Source of the DNA: JANQRV01 sp964533785
GTDB lineage: Bacteria; Bacteroidota; Bacteroidia; Chitinophagales; Saprospiraceae
Direction: 5' to 3'
Assembly: GCA_964533785.1 (NCBI GenBank)
Contig: CAZHNG010000163.1
Coordinates: 1-14,752, forward strand
Length of the DNA: 14,752 nt
How positions within the stretch are numbered: position 1 is the first letter of the stretch; each line of letters starts with the position of its first letter. The notes under the pieces are model-generated. The model saw only the letters and a program-made list of their open reading frames with translations, was not told the DNA's origin and made no database searches. The translations under genes were made by a program, and so were the position numbers. Shown here in pieces: positions 6,202-13,758 of this stretch.

Positions 6202-6489
6202 TCAAATAATCTGCCGCAAATGGTGTTGTAGATGATCAATATAATCCTGAATAAGATAGAATAGGGTAGTGGGCTGATCCGCTGGTACTTTCTTCCAGGC
6301 AATTTCGTTCAGATTGTGTTTCACGCAAAGCCGGTTCAATTTTCCCTCTGGAATTTGGTCGATAGCATGCGCTAATAATATTTTGAATTCACTCCATGGT
6401 TCAAAAACTTCAAGCGATGAAGTCGTGAAAAGAACCCCATCTTTCCCCCACAATTTGTACATTCGTCTCAAACAAATCATTCCATGCAA
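6202..6489 (-). pseudogene. DinB-superfamily C-terminal fragment
   Basis: The frame encodes at most 95 residues (TTG start at 6489; the ATGs at 6480 and 6462 are more credible and give 92 and 86). The distal half, with AHAIDQIPEGKLNRL then LFYLIQDYIDHLQHHLRQI, matches the C-terminal helices of DinB/YfiT-like four-helix metal-binding proteins, which are usually 150-175 residues; the HLQHH stretch carries the last metal-ligand histidine. The N-terminal helices with the first ligand are absent, because upstream DNA on this strand is antisense to the flavoprotein gene. I therefore read it as a truncated remnant rather than a working enzyme. Alternatively it is a short expressed DinB-like protein; the frame itself is open. 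Its possible start overlaps the opposing gene's 5' end. Confidence 0.6.
6458..6465 (+). promoter_or_regulatory. Candidate -7 element for the flavoprotein gene
   Basis: TACATTCG matches TAnnTTTG at seven of eight positions and lies 18 nt before the ATG at 6484, giving a leader of about 12 nt. It lies inside the DinB-like fragment. No convincing -33 TTTG is seen, so confidence is low. Confidence 0.3.
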
Positions 6490-7725
6490 GAAACCGATAT
6501 CTGTATAGTAGGAGCCGGCCCCGCGGGAGCAGCAACGGCACTGAAATTGAGTTATATGGGGGTACCCTGTACCTTGATCGACAAGGCTGTCTTTCCCCGG
6601 GATAAAATTTGCGGAGATGCTATCAGCGGCAAGGTGATCACGCTAATGAAGCGACTTGATCCGGAGATGCTGGCAAGGTTGGACCTCAGTCCCATCCAGG
6701 TGGATATTTGGGGGATCAAGTTTTTTGCGCCTAATCACAAAGAATTGAGTATCAATTACCGTCCCATTGCCGGTAATAAGGACCAAGCCCCCGGTTACGT
6801 GGCCCGGCGGGTAGATTTCGATCATTTCCTCATTGAAGAAGTCAAGCGGAGAAAGGATATCTCCTTGTACGAAGGAATTGATATCCAAGCGTACGAAAAA
6901 CTGGAAGATGGATTCCTGGTTAGCGATAAAAGCGGTCAGTTTCAAGTGAAGACCAAACTCTTGATCATGGCCAACGGTGCACAATCCGTTTTCAGCAGAA
7001 AATATGCGGGACTGGAGAAGGACCAAAAACATTATGTAGGCGCATTGCGGGCTTATTACCAGGGAGTGGAATTCCCGGAAAAGGAAAACCACATTGAACT
7101 GCATTTCATCAAGTCCATCATTCCCGGCTATTTCTGGGTATTTCCTTTACCAAACGGCCGGGCTAATGTGGGCATTGGTATGCGGAGTGATTTTTTGAAG
7201 AAGCGGAAGGTGAATTTAAACCGTGCGCTGGAAGATATCATTCAAAACCACCCGTTGGTAAAGGAACGGTTTAAAAACGCCAAACTAGAGGATAAGGTGG
7301 TTGGTTATGGCCTGCCACTTGGTTCCAAAGAGCGGCAACTTTCCGGCGATCATTTTATGCTGGTAGGGGATGCCGCGCACCTGATCGATCCGCTAACCGG
7401 CGAAGGTATTGGCAATGCCTTCTACAGTGGTTTCATTGCGGCCGAACAGGCCGTCGAATGCTTGAAAGTCAATGACTTTTCTCAGGAATTTTTGACCGCC
7501 TACGATAAACGCATCCGCAGAGTGTTAGGCTCCGAAATGAAACTGAGCTACCGTATTCAACGGGCATTTTCCAAGCAATGGGTTTGCAATTTTATGGCTT
7601 CCATCATTGCCGGAAACCAAAAGTTTTATAACATTATTTCCAAAATGCAAGCAGATACAGATCTACGGGAAAGCCTGGTGAAACCTGGTTTTTGGCTGCA
7701 CCTGCTGCTAGGGAAAAAGGTCTAG
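6484..7725 (+). CDS. Geranylgeranyl-reductase-family FAD-dependent oxidoreductase
   Basis: FAD flavoprotein of the p-hydroxybenzoate hydroxylase/geranylgeranyl reductase group. Its better known members saturate or hydroxylate isoprenoid chains or quinone-like substrates. The 413-residue product opens with the dinucleotide-binding GAGPAG (10-15), followed by FPRDKICGDAISG (37-49), the conserved cysteine-bearing loop of the GGR family. GYVARRVDFD (104-113) and the second FAD motif GDAAHLIDPLTGEGIG (295-310) complete the fold. Length is normal. The C-terminus (about 365-410) is moderately hydrophobic and may touch the membrane, as expected for a lipid substrate. It is a single gene, with the DinB-like fragment converging onto its start and a 125-nt gap before the peptidase gene. 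The true substrate (archaeal-type lipid, menaquinone side chain, carotenoid or other) cannot be read from sequence. Confidence 0.88.
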   Translation: MQETDICIVGAGPAGAATALKLSYMGVPCTLIDKAVFPRDKICGDAISGKVITLMKRLDPEMLARLDLSPIQVDIWGIKFFAPNHKELSINYRPIAGNKDQAPGYVARRVDFDHFLIEEVKRRKDISLYEGIDIQAYEKLEDGFLVSDKSGQFQVKTKLLIMANGAQSVFSRKYAGLEKDQKHYVGALRAYYQGVEFPEKENHIELHFIKSIIPGYFWVFPLPNGRANVGIGMRSDFLKKRKVNLNRALEDIIQNHPLVKERFKNAKLEDKVVGYGLPLGSKERQLSGDHFMLVGDAAHLIDPLTGEGIGNAFYSGFIAAEQAVECLKVNDFSQEFLTAYDKRIRRVLGSEMKLSYRIQRAFSKQWVCNFMASIIAGNQKFYNIISKMQADTDLRESLVKPGFWLHLLLGKKV

Positions 7726-7730
7726 TGGTA

Positions 7731-7782
7731 TTCGCGCTTGCCCAGACGTAGCCTACGCGGCTGTTAACGCGCGCTAATTTTT
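7731..7782 (+). terminator. Possible terminator-like GC-rich structure after the flavoprotein gene
   Basis: A GC-rich stretch carries the compact dyad CGTAG-C-CTACG (7747-7757), the alternative AGCC-TACGC-GGCT, and outer CGCGC (7732-7736) against GCGCG (7769-7773), followed by TAATTTTTA. It may end transcription of the flavoprotein gene. The outer loop is long, so this is uncertain. Confidence 0.3.
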
Positions 7783-7811
7783 ATCCACATTTGGTCCGTC
7801 ATCTGGCAGTT

Positions 7812-7823
7812 CAATGATCATTG
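7812..7823. promoter_or_regulatory. 12-bp perfect palindrome upstream of the M14 peptidase
   Basis: CAATGATCATTG is a perfect 12-bp palindrome 27 nt before the peptidase ATG at 7851. The position suits a repressor or activator site, but no partner regulator is encoded nearby and a chance palindrome is possible. Confidence 0.3.
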
Positions 7824-7850
7824 TCAATAAGTCTATAACATCCAACAAAA

Positions 7851-10394
7851 ATGAGAAAACAGCTATTACTTCTACCCATTTTATTCTATTGTTTCAATTT
7901 ATCCGGACAATTACAATCCCCGGATGAATTCCTTCCCTATCAGTTGGGCGAACAATTCACAGCGCACCATCTTTTGGTAAAGTATTTTGAGCACGTAGCA
8001 GCCAATAGCCCTTTGGTGAAATTAACAACATACGGGAATACAAATGAAAACCGTCCTTTAATACTTGCTTATATATCTACTCCGGAGAATCTTGCCCAAT
8101 TGGAATCGATCCGGGAAAATAACCTGCGTCGTGCCGGATTTTTAGATGGAGAAATCGATCCGAACCTCGACCGAGCTATCGTGTGGATAAGTTGCAGTGT
8201 ACACGGTAACGAAGCGTCCGGTTCCGAAAGTTCTATGGCGATCCTTCATAAGTTGACTGATCCTGAAAATCGTCCTACTAAAGATTGGTTGGAAAATACG
8301 ATCGTGATACTTGACCCTTCTGTTAATCCGGATGGCTATACCCGCTACACCAGTTGGTACCGCAAGGTTTCCGGAGATCAGATCGATGTATACCCCAGTG
8401 CCAGGGAACATCGGGAACCCTGGCCGGGCGGTAGGACCAACCATTATTATTACGACCTGAATCGCGACTGGGCCTGGCAGACACAGGTCGAATCTCAACA
8501 GCGAATGTTCGTTTATAATCAATGGCTCCCTCATATCCATGCTGATTTGCACGAACAGGGCGTTAACAGTCCTTATTATTTTGCCCCTGCTGCCCAACCG
8601 TACCATAAATATTTAACCCAATGGCAAAGGGATTTTCAAACTACCATTGGAAAAAACCACGCAAAATATTTTGATCCTAAGGGTTGGTTATATTTCACCA
8701 AGGAGGTTTTTGATCTTTTATACCCCAGCTACGGGGATACTTATCCCATGTTCAACGGGTCCATCGGAATGACTTACGAACAGGCCGGAGGAGGTAGAGC
8801 GGGCAGGGCCATTTTGATGCGCAATGGAGATACGCTAACCCTGGCCGACCGTATTGATCATCATGTAACTACCAGTTTATCCACCATCGAAATAGCGTCC
8901 GGTAATATGCGATCGCTGGTAGAGAATTTCCAGGAATTTTTCAGTAAAAGCAAAAATGATCCCCCGGGAAAATATAAGTCCTTCATTGTCAAAACAGAAG
9001 AAAATGCACTGGAAAAGATGGAGCCATTCTGCCGGCTCCTGGATAAAAACGGCATTCGTTACGGTACCATTGAAGAAAGCATTGCGCTACCCTCAACGTA
9101 CAATTACGTGACGGGAAAAATGGAGGCCACTTCGGTTAACAATAGAGACCTGGTCATCAGCACCGATCAACCTAAAGGTTTATTCACGCAAGTCTTATTG
9201 GAACCAGAACCTGAATTGGTCGATTCATTGACTTATGATATTACCGCCTGGTCCCTGATATATGCCTATGGGTTGACAGGATACGCAACCACGGAGCGAC
9301 TTTCAGTAAAAAATACCTTTGATTTCAAATATCCTTCCAATAACGATAGCAGCCGGCAACGTGAAGAAGCTTATGCCTACTTTATATCCTGGGAATCTTT
9401 AAAAGATGCCGGTTTTTTGGCGCAGCTTCTAAAAAATAAAATAACGGTCAGATTTGCTACGGCTGCTTTCGTTTCAGATGAAGGCAACAATTTTGCTCCG
9501 GGTACTTTAGTCATTACCAAAGGGGATAACCAAAAAAATCCTGCCTGGGTAAGCACCCTACAGCGTTTGCAAAAGCAATTTGGCCAAACGATGTTTTCCA
9601 CAACTACGGGCTTTATGCAAGAAGGCCCGGATTTGGGGTCGTCTGCATATAAATTGATTGAAACACCCAAAGTAGGGCTGGTTGTCGGAAAAGATTCCCG
9701 TTCCAATTCCGTAGGACAGATCTGGCATTATTTTGACCAGGAAATTGAATATCCCTTAATGCTCATAGAGACCGAGGCACTTGATGATATCCCCTTTGAC
9801 GATATCAATACTTTAATACTTACTGATGGTCGTTATGATCCCGAAGAGGGTAGGGAAGAACTGATCGATTGGATTAGAGAAGGCGGGCATTTGATCCTGA
9901 TCGGATACGCGAATGCTGATTTTGAAGGGGTGTCAGGATTTAGCTTGAAAGAATACGCTGAAGAATCTGACGAAAATGCCGCAGAACGAAAAGAAGAGAA
10001 CCAGGTGTTAAACAGAAGATTAGACCATTATGCCGGTGATGACCGGCGGCGTATCAGCAACAGTATTCCGGGCGCTATTATTAAAAACAGGATGGACAAC
10101 ACCCACCCATTGGCATTCGGATTACCTAACTATTATTTTTCATTGAAGACCACGAATCAACATTACCAATACCTTAAGGATACCTGGAATGTGGGGACCT
10201 TACCTGAAGAGTTAATGATCAAGGGATTTGTAGGAAGTAAGATCAGGGAAGCATTAAAAGAGACCGTCACTTTTGCCGTAGAAGAAAAAAGATATGGGCA
10301 TATCACTTATATGGTTGATAACCCTTTATACCGTTCATTTTGGTATAATGGTAAGATCCTCTTTAGCAATGCGGTATTTTTGGTGGGGAATTAG
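7851..10394 (+). CDS. Secreted M14-family zinc carboxypeptidase with C-terminal GATase-like domain
   Basis: Zinc metallopeptidase of the M14 (carboxypeptidase A) family, exported: signal peptide at residues 1-20 (hydrophobic LLLLPILFYCF, then LSGQ). The 847-residue product has the zinc motif HGNE (His118, Glu121), NPDGY (159-163), the substrate-binding DLNRDW with Asn204-Arg205, the third ligand in HADLHEQG (230-237, probably His234), and the catalytic glutamate in TYEQAGGG (Glu310). All catalytic residues are present. After the peptidase domain (about 30-365) comes a long region. At about 606-690 it contains a glutamine-amidotransferase-like Rossmann segment (KVGLVVGK, LILTDGRYDP, WIREGGHLILIG), common in large Bacteroidota M14 proteins and usually thought non-catalytic. 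No type IX sorting domain is evident at the C-terminus (YNGKILFSNAVFLVGN). It probably degrades peptides outside the cytoplasm. Single gene. Confidence 0.93.
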   Translation: MRKQLLLLPILFYCFNLSGQLQSPDEFLPYQLGEQFTAHHLLVKYFEHVAANSPLVKLTTYGNTNENRPLILAYISTPENLAQLESIRENNLRRAGFLDGEIDPNLDRAIVWISCSVHGNEASGSESSMAILHKLTDPENRPTKDWLENTIVILDPSVNPDGYTRYTSWYRKVSGDQIDVYPSAREHREPWPGGRTNHYYYDLNRDWAWQTQVESQQRMFVYNQWLPHIHADLHEQGVNSPYYFAPAAQPYHKYLTQWQRDFQTTIGKNHAKYFDPKGWLYFTKEVFDLLYPSYGDTYPMFNGSIGMTYEQAGGGRAGRAILMRNGDTLTLADRIDHHVTTSLSTIEIASGNMRSLVENFQEFFSKSKNDPPGKYKSFIVKTEENALEKMEPFCRLLDKNGIRYGTIEESIALPSTYNYVTGKMEATSVNNRDLVISTDQPKGLFTQVLLEPEPELVDSLTYDITAWSLIYAYGLTGYATTERLSVKNTFDFKYPSNNDSSRQREEAYAYFISWESLKDAGFLAQLLKNKITVRFATAAFVSDEGNNFAPGTLVITKGDNQKNPAWVSTLQRLQKQFGQTMFSTTTGFMQEGPDLGSSAYKLIETPKVGLVVGKDSRSNSVGQIWHYFDQEIEYPLMLIETEALDDIPFDDINTLILTDGRYDPEEGREELIDWIREGGHLILIGYANADFEGVSGFSLKEYAEESDENAAERKEENQVLNRRLDHYAGDDRRRISNSIPGAIIKNRMDNTHPLAFGLPNYYFSLKTTNQHYQYLKDTWNVGTLPEELMIKGFVGSKIREALKETVTFAVEEKRYGHITYMVDNPLYRSFWYNGKILFSNAVFLVGN

Positions 10395-10745
10395 TCAAGA
10401 TGCCAGTTCCTGACGATAAATGTCAGGATGGATTGAGCAGGTGTCAGATGGTAACTTAATACTGCTTGGTCAATTTAGTAAATCGGAACGTCGAACAATC
10501 CATGCTATCTATAATCTGGTATTTTGAGGTGTTTATTTGTTGATTCATTTCAGGCGATTTTTGCATAAACAAATAAACAACAATGATTTAATTGCAAGTT
10601 TGTACTCAAAATATCGTTTTTTAAGATGACAAAGTAGAATTAAGTAGAAGGTCAATTTCCTTTATTATCAAACAGTTTGGCATAATTATCGTAAAACGAC
10701 CTAAATTACGGTCTGTATAGCCGTATGACAACTTAAAACAACACC
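10395..10745. repeat. Intergenic region with hairpin and nested inverted repeats
   Basis: No gene is seen in these 351 bases. CCTGAC (10409-10414) and GTCAGG (10422-10427) form a 6-bp stem with a 7-nt loop 14 nt after the peptidase stop; without a T-run it is a weak terminator candidate or a REP-like element. Further on, TGTTTATTTGTT (10530-10541) is perfectly mirrored by AACAAATAAACA (10568-10579), and outside it TATTTTGAG (10520-10528) is mirrored by CTCAAAATA (10605-10613). Near murQ, GACC (10698-10701) with GGTC (10710-10713) and TACGG (10707-10711) with CCGTA (10721-10725) make two overlapping dyads that could be a regulator site. Confidence 0.6.
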
Positions 10746-11561
10746 ATGCACAAAATCACGGAAGAACCATCTAATTACCGGCATTTAGAGCAAATGACCA
10801 CGCTTGAACTGCTGCAGAACATGAACGCGGAAGATAAAACCGTACCTGTGGCTGTAGAAGGAGTGATCGAACAGATAAGCCCTTTGATAGACGTCATAGC
10901 CAGCAAAATGGCGGATGGCGGCCGGTTGTTTTATATTGGTGCGGGTACCAGTGGCCGCTTGGGTATATTAGATGCCTCTGAATGTCCACCCACTTACGGT
11001 GTCCCCAATGATTGGGTAATCGGGGTAATTGCGGGAGGGGAGACGGCCATTCGCAATTCTGTAGAACACGCGGAAGACGATATCCAGCAAGCCTGGAAAG
11101 ACCTTTCAGTACACCTGATTAATTCCCAGGATGTGGTTATTGGGATCGCTGCTTCGGGCACTACCCCCTACGTGGTACATGGCCTGAAAGATTGCAGGAA
11201 AAACGGTGTAGTAACGGGCTGTATTACTTGTAACTTGGACACTCCGTTGGCTGAGCAGGCTGACTATCCCATTGAAGTAATCGTTGGTCCGGAGTTCGTA
11301 ACGGGCAGTACCCGCATGAAATCAGGTACAGCGCAAAAACTGATATTGAACATGATCAGCACCAGTGTCATGATCAAACTGGGCAGAGTAGTGGACAATA
11401 AAATGGTAGACATGCAATTGAGTAACCAAAAACTAGTGGACCGTGGAAAGAAGATGCTCATGCACGTCCTACGGATTACCTACGAAGAAGCGGCGGAATT
11501 GATCTCGAAACACGGGAACGTCCGCAGAGCTATTGAAGCCCACAGAAAAAACATCACTTGA
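10746..11561 (+). CDS. murQ: N-acetylmuramic acid 6-phosphate etherase
   Basis: Cleaves the D-lactyl ether of MurNAc-6-phosphate to give GlcNAc-6-phosphate and D-lactate, a cytoplasmic step in cell-wall sugar salvage. The 271-residue SIS-domain protein carries the family signature GAGTSGRLG (65-73), the catalytic glutamate in DASECPPTYG (Glu79), the second acidic residue in NSVEHAEDD (Glu107), the phosphosugar loop AASGTTPYV (135-143) and TGSTRMKSGTAQK (186-198). It is somewhat shorter than the roughly 300-residue enzyme of E. coli; the C-terminal helical part ends after RRAIEAHRKNI, so the last helices of the family tail are shortened. Only 6 nt separate it from the kinase gene, so the two form an operon. 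The MurNAc-6-phosphate could come from that kinase. The upstream dyads at 10698-10725 are possible control sites. Confidence 0.95.
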   Translation: MHKITEEPSNYRHLEQMTTLELLQNMNAEDKTVPVAVEGVIEQISPLIDVIASKMADGGRLFYIGAGTSGRLGILDASECPPTYGVPNDWVIGVIAGGETAIRNSVEHAEDDIQQAWKDLSVHLINSQDVVIGIAASGTTPYVVHGLKDCRKNGVVTGCITCNLDTPLAEQADYPIEVIVGPEFVTGSTRMKSGTAQKLILNMISTSVMIKLGRVVDNKMVDMQLSNQKLVDRGKKMLMHVLRITYEEAAELISKHGNVRRAIEAHRKNIT

Positions 11562-11567
11562 TCTCCA

Positions 11568-12410
11568 ATGAATTTAATTATTGATAACGGGGGAACCAAA
11601 GCCATTTGGGTTTTTGTTGATGAAAAACGCATCGTCAAACAATTTACGACAGCCGGAATTTATCCTCCCCTGGCTGATGATGATTCTCTTTTGAACTATT
11701 TCCAGTCTGGTAATGAACAACATGAATATCCATTATCCGATATTTACTTTTACAGCACGGGTTGTCGACCGGAGCCACAAAAAGACAGGCTCAAAAAGTT
11801 GATAAGGTCCTCTTTTCTGATCAACGGTAATGTTTCCGTTGCAACTGATGTGCTGGCTGCAGCGAGAGCTCTCTGCGGACACCAAGCCGGCATAGCTTGC
11901 ATCATGGGCACCGGATCCAATTCCTGTTTGTACGATGGAGAACGGGTAACCCAAAACCGTGGCGGGTACGGATTTATTTTAGGGGACGAAGGAAGCGGAG
12001 CCGTACTCGGCAAACAACTTGTTCAGCATTATTTGTATCAAACTTTACCAACCCGGCTGCTGGAAGAATTAATTCGCGAGTATTCCTTGTCCGTTGAAGA
12101 GATCCTGCTCAATGTATACCAAAACAAAGCCCCCAATAAATACTTGGCTTCTTTTGCCCCTTTCATTTTTAAACACAAAGAAGATGCCTTCATTGCCCAA
12201 ATCCTGGATGAACAATTTAAGACCTTTTTTCAGCGCTGTGTGATGGTATACGATAATTACCAACAACTCCCTATTCATTTTTTGGGCTCTATTGCGTTTC
12301 ACTTCAAAGAGGAGATCAAAAGAGCGGCAGATGACCTGTCATTAAGGTTACAATCCGTCATTCAGGATCCCGTACCCGGATTGGTTGAATTTCACGGTGA
12401 AAAGGTGTAA
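11568..12410 (+). CDS. BadF/BcrA-type amino-sugar kinase, probably MurNAc/GlcNAc kinase
   Basis: ASKHA-fold sugar kinase of the BadF/BadG/BcrA/BcrD ATPase family, the group that includes GlcNAc kinases and the MurNAc/GlcNAc kinase MurK. The 280-residue product shows the phosphate-1 loop DNGGTK (6-11), the likely catalytic aspartate in ATDVLAAARAL (Asp94), the phosphate-2 segment IMGTGSNSC (112-120), the family motif GGYGFILGDEGSGAVLG (132-148) and the adenosine-side LGSIAFHF near 264. The full set of motifs is present and length is typical (280-300). It follows murQ after 6 nt. The established MurK-MurQ pairing in Tannerella forsythia (murTKQ) and the substrate link (MurNAc-6-phosphate feeding MurQ) support an amino-sugar kinase. 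The choice between MurNAc, GlcNAc or both is inference. No transporter gene (MurT-like) lies beside it here. Confidence 0.85.
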   Translation: MNLIIDNGGTKAIWVFVDEKRIVKQFTTAGIYPPLADDDSLLNYFQSGNEQHEYPLSDIYFYSTGCRPEPQKDRLKKLIRSSFLINGNVSVATDVLAAARALCGHQAGIACIMGTGSNSCLYDGERVTQNRGGYGFILGDEGSGAVLGKQLVQHYLYQTLPTRLLEELIREYSLSVEEILLNVYQNKAPNKYLASFAPFIFKHKEDAFIAQILDEQFKTFFQRCVMVYDNYQQLPIHFLGSIAFHFKEEIKRAADDLSLRLQSVIQDPVPGLVEFHGEKV

Positions 12411-12448
12411 CTCATATAGAGTAAGTTCGTTCAATTCTCATCGCAACG

Positions 12449-13753
12449 TCAGGGTTGTTCACGCGTAATCGAATCTTTCTCCATTTCCTTATGTTTGATT
12501 ATAAGCCGCAATGATTGATCATAGAAAAGGTAATTCCAAAGCCAGTTGATGAAGATAAAGACTTTATTTTTCACCCCGAGAATCTGGAATAGATGAACAG
12601 CCAGCCAAACATACCAGGCAAAAGCACCCTGAAATTTTACCGCAGGTAAGTCTACCACGGCTTTATTACGGCCTATAGTCGCCATTGACCCCAGGTCCTG
12701 GTAAGAAAAAGGTTGCATAGATTGGCCTTTGGCCTTCCTTTTTAGGTTCTTGGCCAGTACTTTAGCGTGTTGCATCGCGGTTTGAGCAACCTGTGGATGC
12801 CCTTCGGGCCAGTCTTCTTCCTCCATATAAGCAATATCACCGATCGCAAAAATATTGTCGTAACCCTCTACCTGATTAAAGCGATTTACCTTGAAACGGT
12901 TTCCCTTTGCGAACACTTCCTCCGGGAATCCGTCAAGTGTATTACCGATTACACCGGCGGCCCAAATAACTTTATTCGCCCGAATAGTATCCCCTCCATT
13001 CAACTGAACGTATTCGCCATCGAAGTTCGTAACGAAGTTATTGAGAATGACCTTAACCCCAAGTTTTTCCAGAAATTGCAATGCTTTTGCGGATGCCTTT
13101 TTTGACATCGTAGGCAATAAACGATCAAGGCCCTGAACTAAATAGATATCGATCTCATTGGCATCCAATTCCTGGTAGTCTTTCGGGATAACATATTTTT
13201 TCATTTCAGCCAGCGCTCCTGCCACCTCAACTCCTGTTGGCCCGCCTCCGACGATAACGATGTCAATATATCCTTGCCTCGCCTCATAATCCGTGATCGT
13301 CAGGGAAGTTTCATAATCCGTTAAAATCCGGTTGCGCAAATAAAGCGCCTCTGATACGGACTTCATGGGAATGGTGTTTTCGGCGATCTCTTTATTCCCG
13401 TAAAAATTAGTGTCTGCCCCAATCGCTATGAGCAGGTAATCGTAATTGACGATCCCGAAAGTGGTTTCTATTTTCCGGGCATTAGTGTCCACGCTCAATG
13501 CTTCGCAAACTCTTATGTAGATGTTACCATTTCTTTGGAACAGCTTTCGCAAAGGAAAAGCAATAGAGCTTGGTTCAAGTCCGGCCATAGCCACCTGGTA
13601 AAAAAGCGGTTGAAACTGATGAAAATTATTTTTATCTAATAAAACAACTTGATAGTCAGACCTTGATAACTTCCGGGCCAATTTCAATCCTGCAAATCCA
13701 CCGCCGATGATTACCACTCTTTCCTGTCCTGTTTCCGGGAGGTTGATCTTCAT
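12449..13753 (-). CDS. ndh: Type II NADH:quinone dehydrogenase (NDH-2)
   Basis: Single-subunit, non-proton-pumping NADH:menaquinone oxidoreductase at the cytoplasmic face of the inner membrane. The 434-residue product has two Rossmann motifs: the FAD-binding IIGGGFAGLKLARKL (15-29) and the NADH-binding IVGGGPTGVEVAGALAE (167-183). NNFHQFQPLFYQVAMAGLEP (42-61) is the NDH-2 conserved block, and IFAIGDIA (301-308) is the C-terminal FAD contact. HPQVAQTAMQHA (319-330) is the AQxAxQ quinone-site motif. The C-terminus (about 377-412) is strongly hydrophobic with many Trp and Phe residues, fitting the monotopic membrane anchor. All motifs are intact and length is normal. It follows the deoxynucleoside kinase gene after 5 nt on the same strand and converges with the amino-sugar kinase gene across 38 nt. 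Confidence 0.93.
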   Translation of the reverse strand: MKINLPETGQERVVIIGGGFAGLKLARKLSRSDYQVVLLDKNNFHQFQPLFYQVAMAGLEPSSIAFPLRKLFQRNGNIYIRVCEALSVDTNARKIETTFGIVNYDYLLIAIGADTNFYGNKEIAENTIPMKSVSEALYLRNRILTDYETSLTITDYEARQGYIDIVIVGGGPTGVEVAGALAEMKKYVIPKDYQELDANEIDIYLVQGLDRLLPTMSKKASAKALQFLEKLGVKVILNNFVTNFDGEYVQLNGGDTIRANKVIWAAGVIGNTLDGFPEEVFAKGNRFKVNRFNQVEGYDNIFAIGDIAYMEEEDWPEGHPQVAQTAMQHAKVLAKNLKRKAKGQSMQPFSYQDLGSMATIGRNKAVVDLPAVKFQGAFAWYVWLAVHLFQILGVKNKVFIFINWLWNYLFYDQSLRLIIKHKEMEKDSITREQP

Positions 13754-13758
13754 AGTTT

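Noticed and set aside
4919..6483. Mobile element or integron explanation for the islet
   Set aside because: No transposase, integrase, tRNA gene, terminal inverted repeat or target-site duplication could be found in or beside it.
6643..7104. 153-codon minus-strand frame inside the flavoprotein gene
   Set aside because: Antisense shadow of a well conserved FAD protein, with no recognisable domain or promoter.
8142..8606. 154-codon minus-strand frame inside the M14 peptidase gene
   Set aside because: Opposite the zinc-binding core of the peptidase; composition is that of a reverse-complemented coding region.
10409..10427. Strong intrinsic terminator after the M14 gene
   Set aside because: The 6-bp stem is not followed by a T-run, so only a weak terminator or repeat element can be claimed.
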